A stretch of 64,000 bases of DNA, taken from contig JASBNA010000045.1 of NCBI GenBank assembly GCA_038087015.1, forward strand, positions 186,001 to 250,000. Direction: 5' to 3'. The translations under genes were made by a program, and so were the position numbers. Every line of letters starts with the position of its first letter. Positions within the stretch are counted from its first letter, which is position 1. Positions 1-9,506 of this stretch are shown piece after piece. The stretch comes from Cerrena zonata. Its lineage: Eukaryota > Basidiomycota > Agaricomycetes > Polyporales > Cerrenaceae. The notes under the pieces were generated by a model that was given only the letters and a program-made list of their open reading frames with translations, searched no databases and had not been told where the DNA came from.

Positions 1-154
1 CGTATTTAGCTTCGATTGTACGTGGATTCAAGTCTTGGGTATTCAAAGGTGGTGCAGGAGTGAAATGACCAATAGTATAGTTTCTACTTATACTTAATGA
101 ACTTTTAACAAGTTTATCTAGACTCAATGGTCTAATAGTTAACGTTTTAAGCAT
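1..154 (-). CDS. ALT1: Alanine transaminase, 5' end only (ALT1/ALT2 type)
   Basis: Partial gene running off the left edge. The ATG is the complement of 152-154, and the 51 visible codons have no stop. The first ~27 residues are rich in Leu, Lys, Arg and Ser with almost no acidic residues, as in a mitochondrial presequence. Next comes FTPAPPLNTQDLNPRTIEAKY, which resembles the segment just before the AVRG motif in fungal alanine aminotransferases (xLTxKDLNxxxxxxxYAVRG). Family role: PLP-dependent interconversion of alanine plus 2-oxoglutarate with pyruvate plus glutamate. The presequence-like start suggests the mitochondrial isozyme. The PLP lysine and the rest of the enzyme lie outside the window, so the call rests on this short N-terminus. 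Confidence 0.72.
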   Translation of the reverse strand, partial: MLKTLTIRPLSLDKLVKSSLSISRNYTIGHFTPAPPLNTQDLNPRTIEAKY

Positions 155-1357
155 TATGGGATATGTCGGAAACAACTTTTGGGAATTAAAAAAACTTTTC
201 GACAAACGTGGAAACTCTCAATATACACTCAAATAACTCAGCTAAAACAAGCTCCAATTGAAGAACTCAGAAGTTTAATTAAAGAACCGGAGTATTCCCT
301 GACTCAATTTTCGCTCGAATTTTTTTTTTTTCACCTCAAGCTTTTTGAACCTTTCACTATAATACGCGGATTAGAGATCACGAGATAGTTATATTTATAT
401 AAGAAGAAGAGCCTAGTGAGTCTAGTGTCATGGGGAGCCACCAGCAGATTGCGGAACTGGAGTTCCCCAGTCCTGTTTTCCCTTTCGACCTAAAACAGTA
501 ATGTCTTCACCCGCTAAACAGGCTTCTTTTTGTGAAGCCAACTACACCGACAAACAAGCTTTGTCTGATTACAGTGATTGATTACGGTCCATCACATCCG
601 CTGCGTCCCTCACGTTTCATTCCGGGTGTTCTGGTGCTGTGCTGGGGTGCTGGGGTGCTGGCGTTGATGGACGTAGAATACCCTGGGCTGTCCGAGACTT
701 GCATAACTGGTATGTTGCAGTCATTTTAACTGCAAATTTTTGAAACTTGCAGTGGAAACCAACATCTAACTGGATCTGTCAGGCATTCGACGAGTTAGTC
801 GGCTTCTTATTGACGAGTTCCGTCCACTTGACAGCTAAAACGGCGAATTTAGCGCTAACACAACCCATCCACCATACGATAAGGCCCCAGTCTTCGGAAT
901 TTAATCTCAGATAATGAAATCTGGGGTATTTCTGTGTAGCTTGTAAATAAATAAATAAATAAAATGAAAGGAATGCCTTCACTGAAAGGGGCCTTTTATT
1001 TGCACGGAGGTTAACCACCGCAGCTCCCTCGTCGGTGGTATACTTCCGAGTGGGGTTGGAACCGGCAATTAATATCCGTAATAAAAATTGCAACCGGCGC
1101 AGAGAAAAGCCCGTACACCAGGATTTTCCATTACTCCGTTTGTCCGGTCTGCAAAACCACAAATTGCAGCCAAAACCTGATATTGATTACACTAATTATT
1201 GATTATACTGATTATTGGTTATACTGATTATTGGTTATACTGATTATTGGTTATACTGATTATTGGTTATACTGATTATTATACGGTTATACTGATTATT
1301 ATATGGTTGTGATTATATTAATTTTACTGGTTATTATATTTATGTTATAAGTATACC
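155..1357. other. Intergenic region between ALT1 (5' side) and GAA1 (3' side)
   Basis: No convincing gene. Open frames of 60-127 codons here have no coding character and most lack a good ATG. It presumably holds the ALT1 promoter (minus strand) and the GAA1 3' flank. Visible structure: a poly-T run near 319-330; a hairpin with arms GGCTTC (521-526) and GAAGCC (534-539); a TAAA microsatellite near 945-963; a palindrome ACCACCG-N12-CGGTGGT (1014-1039) that resembles a CCG/CGG zinc-cluster factor site; and a 16-bp tandem array (1183-1310). Confidence 0.6.
1183..1310. repeat. 16-bp tandem repeat array
   Basis: Four exact copies of ACTGATTATTGGTTAT occupy 1207-1222, 1223-1238, 1239-1254 and 1255-1270. 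Two 20-bp variants with an inserted ATAC/ATAT follow at 1271-1290 and 1291-1310, and a degenerate copy precedes them from 1183. The array ends about 50 bp beyond the GAA1 stop codon. Likely a minisatellite made by replication slippage. Confidence 0.9.
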
Positions 1358-3125
1358 TTACTGATCTTTCTTTTCTTGTGGGACCAGGACGAAGTTACCA
1401 AAAGACGCAGCGAATGCCACCCCAATCCAGGTGGGTAACCAACCCAAGATGATCACAAACCAAGTCCAACATTGAAGTTCATCCCAAGAAGTTAATAAGC
1501 CTCTCATTAATTCAATAACACTTCCATCTTCCATATACCATAATCCGGTGAGATAGATAATGAATAATGGATTGGAAATAATCAAGCTAACCACGATCTT
1601 CAATTTATTCTTCATGATTGATTGACTAGTATTATTGATCAAAGGTTGAATGAAAGTCAATGGTAATGCAATTAATCCAATTGACATGGCTAATGAAAAA
1701 TGAACAATTAATAAAGTGGTGATTAACATTGAAATGAAAAATAATGAAACTCCTATTAATCCATAACTAGTGGTTTTATCAAGCTTTTTTCAAATTGAAT
1801 GGTAAGATTGGTATCATACTAATGATTAATGCTATGATTGTTGACTATCCTAATATCATTTGAATTGATGATTCATTATATTTAACAACCATTGGTAAGA
1901 TAATTGATGTAATTAAACATCCAACTTCGATAATGGTGAAAATCAAAAGAATCTTAGTAATTCTACTTATATATTCATTCATTTCTCTTGCTCCATTTAA
2001 AAAACACCCCAAAGAACTAATGGCAAATGCAACTGCCATCATTATTGCCGATGGTAAATAAGTTCCAATTGATACAAAATGCTTGGACGAAAGTAATAAA
2101 TAAAAGAAAAATGATTGATGGAATTTTTCTAATAAATTATTAACTGATCTTAAAGTTGAATCAACTATTCTACCAAATTGTGTTATATCAGCATTTCCTT
2201 CATTCCCATGGGCGGTTATAGTGATTGCTTGAATTTGCCATCCGCTGAAAGCTTCACATCCAGCAGTATTTCTCTTAGATAATCCGGCTAACGTTAATTG
2301 AATTATACCTTTAACCAAAGTTTTCAATCTTGATGAATAATCATTTTGATGGACCGATTTTTGAATAGAGCAATGCAAATTTTCATGATACCCTATATCA
2401 TTCACTGTATTGATCAAATCCAAGTTAGGTAACTGTCCATTTAATCCTTCATAACTAATAGAATAATGTTTAAAATGATCGGATTCACTAGCGTATTCCA
2501 TTACAAGGGCGGCTTCAATAGACCCAGCAGTCTCATCTAACGTGGTATGATATGCTTCAACCCATGACCTCAATGACGCATGTCCATCCTGCGGGAATAC
2601 AAATATTATATTCTTTGACCAAATTGACATTCTTTTAAAATATCGAGCCAATGCTATCCCTAATGATATTCCTCCAATATTGGATTCATGTTTAGATGTA
2701 AACCACGGAACTGTTAACACCATCGACTCAGTGTCATCCCCTCTTGGTGCATGCAATATTGTATACAAAGTATCCTCTCCAAATTCATTCTTATGGTACA
2801 TTGGTTCTAACCCAATATCTGTTAACCATTTACCCAATAGTTCATTATTTTCTTCAATTCTGTCGAAATCAAACTTCCTGATCTCGGTTCTATAACCCCT
2901 GACTATATTCCATTCACTTTCTCTAAAATAAGATGTAACTTGTGATGGCATTAATGCATTTTCTGATATATATACATTTCGATAATTCCCTTGAAGTGGT
3001 AAGCTGGCTAACCATGATACACTTGAGATCGCCAATACTAATGAGATCACCGGTAACAACCTTATGATTTTCGGTATAAGCCCCAACTTATGGACCTTCC
3101 TAAGTACCGTCTCTGCCAATGCCAT
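1358..3125 (-). CDS. GAA1: GPI transamidase subunit Gaa1, reading frame broken
   Basis: Gaa1 is an ER membrane subunit of the GPI transamidase, which attaches GPI anchors to proteins. ATG is the complement of 3123-3125. A transmembrane segment at residues ~20-43 is followed by the luminal domain, with the Gaa1-like stretch FPQDGHASLRSWVEAYH near residue 180, then several C-terminal membrane spans. The frame is interrupted twice. An in-frame TAG (complement of 1845-1847) lies inside a hydrophobic span whose sequence continues in frame on both sides. A 6-T run at 1785-1790 has one base too many: dropping one joins the frame to the last 123 codons, giving ~588 residues including the TAG position, against ~614 in S. 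cerevisiae. The gene is essential there, so sequence error is likelier than true loss. GPI17, a partner subunit, is also in this window. Confidence 0.87.
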
Positions 3126-3294
3126 TGCTAACTATTCAATTATAACCTTGAAAACTGTACGTGTTATGAAAATTCAGATGAACGAAAAAAATCATTATAA
3201 GATCGCGGTACACCAAACCAACAATAAAAAAAAAAAAAAAAAAAAAACGGTGCAGAGCATAAGCATATAAACCAAACGATGGGGATATCTACTG
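3126..3294. promoter_or_regulatory. Short divergent promoter, GAA1 / unknown gene
   Basis: The 169 bp between two divergent ATGs contains a pure A run of about 20 bases (around 3227-3246), a typical nucleosome-excluding poly(dA:dT) tract. It also holds a 12-codon upstream ORF (3279-3317) that overlaps the ATG at 3295 in another frame. Confidence 0.6.
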
Positions 3295-4332
3295 ATGAAG
3301 TTACTAGGTTATTATAAAGACTTCAGTCGGAGGATTCGTCGACTTCCGTTTGAAAGAAGGACCCTTGATCTACTACAAGCCAAAACCAAAAATGAGTTCA
3401 CTAACCTGAATGATGGACTCTTTTCTTATTCAAGTATAGACATAAATAAATATAATAAATATGCTAAAATTTTTGATAAGTTTTTGGTTGATGAAAATTA
3501 CGATGCATTGCACGATATCCTTGACTTGGCTTATAAGAATGAACCACTTTGGGTCCAACAATTTCAACAAATCAATTATTTGTCATTCAAGAAAAGTTGG
3601 CCCCAAGTTCATTTGGTTCACGAATTTGGTAGTAAACAAAGCATCAACAAGTATGATGAACAATTGGCATACTTTCAAAGCAAAAAGCCTCAACTTGATT
3701 TATTTGGATACTTCAATATTGATAGAAAATCATTAGCAAAAGATCGAATAAGACCATTATCGAGAACTATTGAGAATGAATCATCCGTGGAAGAACTTAT
3801 TTCAAAAGCAAGGAAACTATTCAAGTTTGTTGAGCAGAATAAGCATATACTATGCCATTATGTTCTTAGGGATTTTGAAGTTGTTTATGAGCCAACCAAG
3901 TTCGGATTACCTGGTAATGATATTAAAAGGGACAAAGAATTGAAATCGACAATCAATTATATCAAGCAATTTATTCAAATGTATAGACCTATTGACGAAG
4001 GTTTACTAAATCATTTGATCAAAACTGCAGCGTCATCTCATGATCCCAATTATAAAATAAATCCTATTTTCTTCAAATACATGGCTAAGAAGCATGAACA
4101 AGAAAAAATATCAACTTCTCCATTAATTAGAACTTATTTACGTAAAAAACAGTTGGTACCAAGTGAGGATTCAATTAAAGACATTTTGAAAGATTATGCC
4201 AGAAGACAGTTTTATATTAATTCAAACAATGACTATAGAATGTCTTGGATCTTTAACATAACTGATAGACAAATTCCAATCGAGGAAATGAAGTTAATTG
4301 ATTCAGCAATTGAGAAACAAATTAAAATTTGA
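3295..4332 (+). CDS. Unrecognised protein, possibly Rrg1-like mitochondrial factor
   Basis: An intact 345-codon frame with normal codon use for the window. I do not recognise it firmly. The N-terminus (LLGYYKDFSRRIRRLP, then a basic amphipathic stretch) resembles the tyrosine/arginine-rich start of LYR-like or Rrg1-type (required for respiratory growth) fungal mitochondrial proteins. The rest is charged and mainly helical in appearance, with no membrane span. Length is close to S. cerevisiae Rrg1 (~365), but similarity is only suggestive. The ATG at 3295 is overlapped by a short upstream ORF starting at 3279. The 3' end overlaps the convergent APC4 3' end by 11 bp, so the two transcripts must overlap. 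Confidence 0.75.
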   Translation: MKLLGYYKDFSRRIRRLPFERRTLDLLQAKTKNEFTNLNDGLFSYSSIDINKYNKYAKIFDKFLVDENYDALHDILDLAYKNEPLWVQQFQQINYLSFKKSWPQVHLVHEFGSKQSINKYDEQLAYFQSKKPQLDLFGYFNIDRKSLAKDRIRPLSRTIENESSVEELISKARKLFKFVEQNKHILCHYVLRDFEVVYEPTKFGLPGNDIKRDKELKSTINYIKQFIQMYRPIDEGLLNHLIKTAASSHDPNYKINPIFFKYMAKKHEQEKISTSPLIRTYLRKKQLVPSEDSIKDILKDYARRQFYINSNNDYRMSWIFNITDRQIPIEEMKLIDSAIEKQIKI

Positions 4333-6427
4333 ACACGACGTACTTTTGCTTAGAAGAATCTAAAACACATCCAATAGATCTTTTACCGTTTACTGCCAAA
4401 TATTTTGGAGTTGAAACATAAGAATCTTGGTTAAACTTTAATGATTTTTGAATATCAATTGAATTCAAGTCAACTATATCATTAGTCAATTGATTAATCG
4501 GAAATAAATCAAGGATAGATTCTAAGTCATTCTTGTATAATAAAATGATTCTGTCTGAGTCAACCCAATCATAACTAATTACTTCATGATTAATATTTAT
4601 TATTCTCTTCTCTTTTATATTTTCTTGTATATTATACTGGATTAATGATAATGATGAATTTTCAATATTTGTTATCAAAAGATTATTCTCATCACGAGAT
4701 ATAAGTTTTGCATCAGTAGAAGCGGCATCAAGATTAAGCGGATTATTGAATTTAATAATTGATTTGAAAAACTGGGAAAAATTAATTAATATTCCATTTT
4801 TCAAATTATTTTGCAAATTTTCAAAATTTGATAAGAGGTTTTCCTTTAAGTTTTCTGAAGGAAGTAACACATCATTCATTGAGCAATCAATATTAAAATA
4901 TTTGAAAATTCTTGGTTCAAATAAAAAATTATTTAAATAATTCAAAATTGAACTATTTTTATAAGGTTGGGTTTGATTATTATTGAAAAATGTTTCAATA
5001 TCATTATCCTCACTAGTTAGCTTATCAATAATCTCAATTTTACACCAAGCTAAGAAATCATTTATGTGTTTTTGTTCGTCATTAATATCCCAAATTAATT
5101 TGTATAAAAGTTTAATAAAAGATTGACAATTTTCAATTAATTTTAAAATAGAATTTAAATTGAGACCAAAATAAGAGATATCAATATTAGGAGCTTGAGA
5201 TAAAGAATTGACATTACTGCTATTATGTTCAAACCAATTGACCAAACCTTCCAAGTTATTTAAAATTACAATCATTTTTTCAATTCCAGTAATAATCTGA
5301 GTAAAGACAACTTTTCTTATCAAGTCGTAAAGGGTATTTACCAATTTATTATGTTTTTTCAAACCTCTTTCGCCTAATTGATTAAGCCAATAGTCTTTTA
5401 AATCAGACGGAATTAAATTAGTTAACAAAATATCGTATAAAACGTTTAATATTTTAGTTTCCAGTTCTTTTTGAGTTGGGAAATTGGTTGTTAAATCAAC
5501 CGAAGAGTAAACAGAATCTTTCAAATTTGACAAGTTACGATCAAAATGGGAAATGTAAGGTTTGCATTCACTTTGAAGATAGTTTAATTGATCAAATACA
5601 TGATTTTGAATTGCAATTAGCTGGGTAATGTAGCCAATAATATCAATGAGATATTTTTTCAAATGAGGATTGGTATTTGGTTCGATTTCGTCATCTAACG
5701 AATGATTGAATCGAGAAGGTATATTAACAAAGAAATTAATCAAACATAACTGGTTTCCCTCATTTTCAACTAAGAAATATTGATTAAATAAGTCATTACT
5801 TGTTTTATGATCAATATATTTATAAGATTCTGGGAGTATCAAATCATCAATAGTAAACAAATTATTGAAAGTTAAAGACATTATCGAATTAGAACTTATC
5901 AGTATTAATAAATCCAATTGATTTTCAATCAAATTATCGTCAAATTGTAATTTTGGTAAATAATTTAGGGTATTAATTTCTCCTAGTTCAAAAGCTTCAA
6001 ATTTTTCAAAAATGATTTTATCCCAGTTAATTAAACCAATCGGTAAATTTAAATCACTTTTAATACTATGAATGAATTTACCGTTATTTGAATCATAAAT
6101 TTTAATTAATTTATCAATACCACTAACGCAAAAAAACTTACCGTTTGGACTCCAATCAAATTCAATGATTGGAGATTTGTTATTTATCGAATAAATTCTT
6201 TCTCCGTTTAATCTAAATACCCAAATTGACATTCTATTCATTGAAATAGTTAATAAGTCCATCGTTGGACACCAATTTATAACATTACCATCCGGAAACC
6301 CAATTAGCTTATTATTAGTTATACTCGTGAAGGAAGATGGTTCTTTGGAAGAGCTCTTGAAAATTTCATTTTGAGCAGTCGGCCGGAGGTCTGGTGCCGG
6401 GAGGAAGCTTTCAAATGGTGAAGTCAT
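4322..6427 (-). CDS. APC4: Anaphase-promoting complex subunit Apc4
   Basis: Scaffold subunit of the APC/C ubiquitin ligase, which drives the metaphase-anaphase transition and mitotic exit. ATG is the complement of 6425-6427; 701 residues, close to the yeast family length (~650). The N-terminus carries the characteristic Apc4 WD40 entry: GFPDGNVINWCPTMDLL, then WVFRLNGERI and FDWSPNGKFFCVSG (residues ~43-115). A long helical Apc4 domain covers roughly residues 240-470, and a degenerate beta-propeller remainder completes the C-terminus (YDWVDSDRIILLYK). No breaks. The last 11 bp overlap the convergent gene ending at 4332. Confidence 0.88.
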   Translation of the reverse strand: MTSPFESFLPAPDLRPTAQNEIFKSSSKEPSSFTSITNNKLIGFPDGNVINWCPTMDLLTISMNRMSIWVFRLNGERIYSINNKSPIIEFDWSPNGKFFCVSGIDKLIKIYDSNNGKFIHSIKSDLNLPIGLINWDKIIFEKFEAFELGEINTLNYLPKLQFDDNLIENQLDLLILISSNSIMSLTFNNLFTIDDLILPESYKYIDHKTSNDLFNQYFLVENEGNQLCLINFFVNIPSRFNHSLDDEIEPNTNPHLKKYLIDIIGYITQLIAIQNHVFDQLNYLQSECKPYISHFDRNLSNLKDSVYSSVDLTTNFPTQKELETKILNVLYDILLTNLIPSDLKDYWLNQLGERGLKKHNKLVNTLYDLIRKVVFTQIITGIEKMIVILNNLEGLVNWFEHNSSNVNSLSQAPNIDISYFGLNLNSILKLIENCQSFIKLLYKLIWDINDEQKHINDFLAWCKIEIIDKLTSEDNDIETFFNNNQTQPYKNSSILNYLNNFLFEPRIFKYFNIDCSMNDVLLPSENLKENLLSNFENLQNNLKNGILINFSQFFKSIIKFNNPLNLDAASTDAKLISRDENNLLITNIENSSLSLIQYNIQENIKEKRIININHEVISYDWVDSDRIILLYKNDLESILDLFPINQLTNDIVDLNSIDIQKSLKFNQDSYVSTPKYLAVNGKRSIGCVLDSSKQKYVVFKF

Positions 6428-7614
6428 TAAAGAAGTAACGACAACTGAATCAGCGCCAATTTGTTTTTTTTTTATTCAGCGCGAGTTGCAAATTTATGTA
6501 TAAATTGAGTAAGAACCAATGTAGGAGTAATGAGCACTATGTAATGAGCAAGCTGCCTTTTTGACTCTCAGTTGAGCATTTGTATAAGACCTTTCAGCGG
6601 AGATGCATAGTCTTTGAACAATTAGTGATGAACAATTAGTGATGAACAATTAGTGATATTGAACAATTGAACAAATCGTGAATAATCTTGGAAGTGATCA
6701 TGGCAAAGTGACCATTGCGTACTAGTTGAGGAAGAAAGTGTGGTCCATGTGATAGCATCTATTACTGACTAAGATAAGAGGAATAACTAGAAAATAGAAG
6801 AATTCATAAGCCTTAGACGGCCTGAAGAATGTTCTTTAATAGAGATCAAATGTAGGAATTTGTAAATACCAAAAGAAAAGAAAAGAGACACACAAAAGAT
6901 GGCCGTAAATGCTACATCCCGTTAATAAAGGGCCAAGTCTTTAGCTTTAAGCTACGAAAACACTTTCACTTCAACCAAGCCATGGGCATGACGCTTAAAC
7001 TTGAGAGAAGTTTGCCTTGACAGATGAAACCCACCGAGGACTTGTCCATTGCTAATCGACATTTTCCTTAATATGCTTAAGATCACAACAGAAGGTGATT
7101 CCTTTAAAGCTGTTTCTCTTAATAGGTTATCTACTTATATAGAAAGAAATATAGACAATGATATGCAATAAAACGTCTGCGGAGCAGAAACTAAGATCAG
7201 GAATGTTATTGTTGAAGAAACCAAGTAGCCGAGAAGAAGAAGTTATACGTATTGGTTTCACGGACACATTCATGGCGCTGTGGCTGACGAAGCTAGAATT
7301 ACAGAGACGTCAGCCTACATGTAAAGTGGCTTACGGGAGTGCCTGGAAGTAAGCTACTGAAGTTAAGTATCAACGGTGCAAGACTGTCCTAAGTTATGTA
7401 ATTGTAAGACAATAGCGCTTACAATATAGTGATACGAAGTATGCAGATGAGGACTAAAATACAGACAAGCCGATGTCTAGAAGCGAACGGTTGCAAAATG
7501 CATGCGCTCTAAACAAAGGCATGGAGAATGGTTTGACGGATAACAAATGACAAATGATCTGCGCTCTACTGGGTGATTGATGGTATGAATATATTATAAT
7601 ACACGTCGTTATCG
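6428..7614. other. Intergenic region upstream of APC4
   Basis: No supported gene in about 1.2 kb: the only frame over 60 codons (7158-7352) has no family resemblance. This is the APC4 promoter side and the 3' flank of the RhoGAP gene. A tandem 14-bp repeat (unit TGAACAATTAGTGA) occurs three times at 6615-6656, followed by a partial copy. No tRNA-like B box was seen. Confidence 0.6.
6615..6656. repeat. 14-bp tandem repeat, three copies
   Basis: Three exact head-to-tail copies of TGAACAATTAGTGA (6615-6628, 6629-6642, 6643-6656), then a decayed copy (TATTGAACAATTGA). It lies about 190-230 bp upstream of the APC4 ATG, so it falls within the likely promoter. Confidence 0.9.
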
Positions 7615-8826
7615 TTACCTTCTTGATTTAACTCTCAAAGAAAAATTTCTCTTCAATAAGTTATCCTTTTGATTATGATCAATTAGGTTTGAATCATGAT
7701 TCGTTATTAATAGATCATCAATCGAGAGGTTTTTATTGAAAAAATTTATAAAACTTCTTCTTTTTGATTTTTTCAGTTCACCGACTGAAACGGTGGAATC
7801 GTTTTTCGGGTTTGACAAGATTGAATCGTTTTTCGGGTTTGACAAGATTGAATCGTTTTTCGGGTTTGACAAGATTGAATCGTTTTTCGGCGACAAGATT
7901 GAATCAAAATTTGAAGTTGAACTTTTTGAATAAGAACTGTTTCTAGATTTATCTAAACTTTGTAAAGAGGTTTGATCTTCGTATTTCAATTGATCGATAA
8001 GCAAATCCGTCGATTTATGAAACGGATTAGATAATCGTTTATTGGTAGGAGTGTTATAGAAATCCATAAATTGACTAAAACGATTTTTTTTAATTTCTCG
8101 ATTTGAATAGTTTTTAATTAAATAATTGAAATTATTCATCAAGTAGAATAAATATTCTTGACAGAAAACCAAATTATTCAAGTTGAACGTTGGGAAAAGA
8201 TACGGTTGGAAGATTATTGAATAATTATAATTGGTCATTTTTGTTTCAATTGATTGCAATTTATTTAGTTGATATATTGAATAAATTAGAAAATCATTTT
8301 TATACCTTAAATTATAATTATTAATGTAATTGAGAAATTTATCAATTGTTTCATTTGTTTCTTCTTCTTTAGCGGTTTTAAAACTTTGCACACTTTGACT
8401 ATCTTCCACCACTTCACTCATTTTTTTAATTTGTTCAATTTGTTTACTGGTGAATATCTCATTTATCGAGCTCAAGTAGTTCTTCATATATTTTTTCAAT
8501 ACTCCACACACATCATGAATACTATAGATTTCTGCAAAATCCGCAATTTTCTTATGTAGTATTAAATGATTATATAATTGATTTATTCTTTTAATGCTGC
8601 CATTTATTCGAAAAATCCCTTCTATAGTACTCCCGTGCTCCAAAATATGTTGGAAACACTCGTGTATTATCCGGGGGATCTTAATCCTAACCGCTGCTAT
8701 TATTATATCAATATACTCGATTTCTTCCATACTTCCAGCATTAAATTTAAAAATATGATATCCTTCATCATTTAAACTCATATTTAAACTCATATTTAAA
8801 TTACTAAAAGAATCATTTATTGACAT
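7615..8826 (-). CDS. RhoGAP-domain protein
   Basis: A 403-residue predicted Rho-family GTPase activator. ATG is the complement of 8824-8826. The RhoGAP domain starts near residue 45 (IPRIIHECFQHILEHGSTIE) and runs to about 250. GIFRINGS (residues ~69-76) keeps the arginine-finger pattern GxFRxxGS. GVLKKYMKNYLSS stands for the usual LLKxYLRELPEPL, so the ELPEPL part is lost, and the later conserved Asn region is also poorly kept (NYSIIFQPYLFP). Catalytic efficiency is therefore uncertain. The C-terminal ~150 residues are low-complexity and basic, and include a ~9-residue tandem repeat (SILSNPKND). It could correspond to the Ecm25-type RhoGAP of yeasts, but I cannot fix the subfamily. Confidence 0.8.
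   Translation of the reverse strand: MSINDSFSNLNMSLNMSLNDEGYHIFKFNAGSMEEIEYIDIIIAAVRIKIPRIIHECFQHILEHGSTIEGIFRINGSIKRINQLYNHLILHKKIADFAEIYSIHDVCGVLKKYMKNYLSSINEIFTSKQIEQIKKMSEVVEDSQSVQSFKTAKEEETNETIDKFLNYINNYNLRYKNDFLIYSIYQLNKLQSIETKMTNYNYSIIFQPYLFPTFNLNNLVFCQEYLFYLMNNFNYLIKNYSNREIKKNRFSQFMDFYNTPTNKRLSNPFHKSTDLLIDQLKYEDQTSLQSLDKSRNSSYSKSSTSNFDSILSPKNDSILSNPKNDSILSNPKNDSILSNPKNDSTVSVGELKKSKRRSFINFFNKNLSIDDLLITNHDSNLIDHNQKDNLLKRNFSLRVKSRR
7796..7900. repeat. In-frame 27-bp coding minisatellite in the RhoGAP gene
   Basis: Three exact 27-bp units (7796-7822, 7823-7849, 7850-7876) and a fourth of 24 bp lacking three bases (7877-7900). On the minus strand the unit encodes a nine-residue SILSNPKND-type repeat. 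All length differences are multiples of three, so selection has kept the frame. Confidence 0.93.
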
Positions 8827-9045
8827 TGGTTGTTAAAAATAATAATCACAATTAGCAACGCTAAGCTTATCAGAAAAAAACAATCAAAGCAAACGTTTAA
8901 TGGCTTACTCTCAATATATATATCCAACAGGGGAACTCTGCTACATTGATCTCTACGCGTACACAAATCACTAAACAATAGAGGAACAAAAACGGTTAAA
9001 TTGTTATTCCCCAGAAATTGGCATTGGCTGATTCTAGAACTGTGC

Positions 9046-9293
9046 GAAAAGTCACAGCCCTGCGCTGCCCGTCCGGGCCAGTTCCTTGCTGTCCATACTT
9101 GTATGGATGTGACCAGGGGGGCCTACTCTTCTACCCACCCACCCAGATCTACCGACCTGCCTCCATATCTGGTATCAGGGTATCGGTTGGTGGTGGTAGC
9201 AGAGTGTAGTAGTTCAGGCTGCATCGTTCGCTGTTTCGCAGAGTCGTGTGCGCGTCCGGGCCAAATCCTCTCTTCGCCCGGGCCGCACACGAC
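9046..9293. ncRNA. Candidate structured RNA (unclassified, strand unknown)
   Basis: A visibly G+C-rich island in an AT-rich gap, with nested complementary segments. GTCACA (9051-9056) pairs with TGTGAC (9108-9113) and encloses two hairpins: GCCC/GGGC (9067-9078) and TCCATAC/GTATGGA (9092-9107). CTACTCTTCTACC... (9123-9144) is imperfectly complementary to 9185-9209, with CCAGAT/ATCTGG (9143-9148, 9167-9172) inside. GTCGTGTGCG (9243-9252) pairs perfectly with CGCACACGAC (9284-9293), continued by CCGGGC/GCCCGG (9256-9261, 9276-9281). I could not match RNase P, MRP, SRP, snRNA or U3 signatures. It could instead be an unusual promoter element; no pol III A/B box was found. Confidence 0.3.
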
Positions 9294-9506
9294 GGCCTTC
9301 GCCTGTGTTATTGCTAAGTGCGCGTGCGCTCTTCCTCACTCAAACCACCCTCTAGTTGCCTGATCACAATAACAATAACAATATCTGTATATATCGATGA
9401 TTGTAACTAGTAAGCAGAGGTAATTATTAGTTGAATCACCGGGGCGTGCGCCAACCGCAGAAATGAAAACCTGGCCAGGCCCGATTTGCCAGAACTCCAT
9501 TAAATC

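Noticed and set aside
779..1162. 127-codon minus-strand frame in the ALT1-GAA1 gap
   Set aside because: Spans the G+C-rich block and a TAAA microsatellite, shows no family motif and has atypical codon use; no support as a gene.
1845..1847. Meaningful TAG readthrough or recoding in GAA1
   Set aside because: No recoding element seen and a frameshift lies 55 bp downstream; error or mutation is simpler.
9001..9363. 120-codon plus-strand frame over the G+C-rich island
   Set aside because: Starts with TTG, not ATG, is Cys/Pro/Ser-rich without motifs, and covers the inverted repeats better explained as RNA or regulatory structure.
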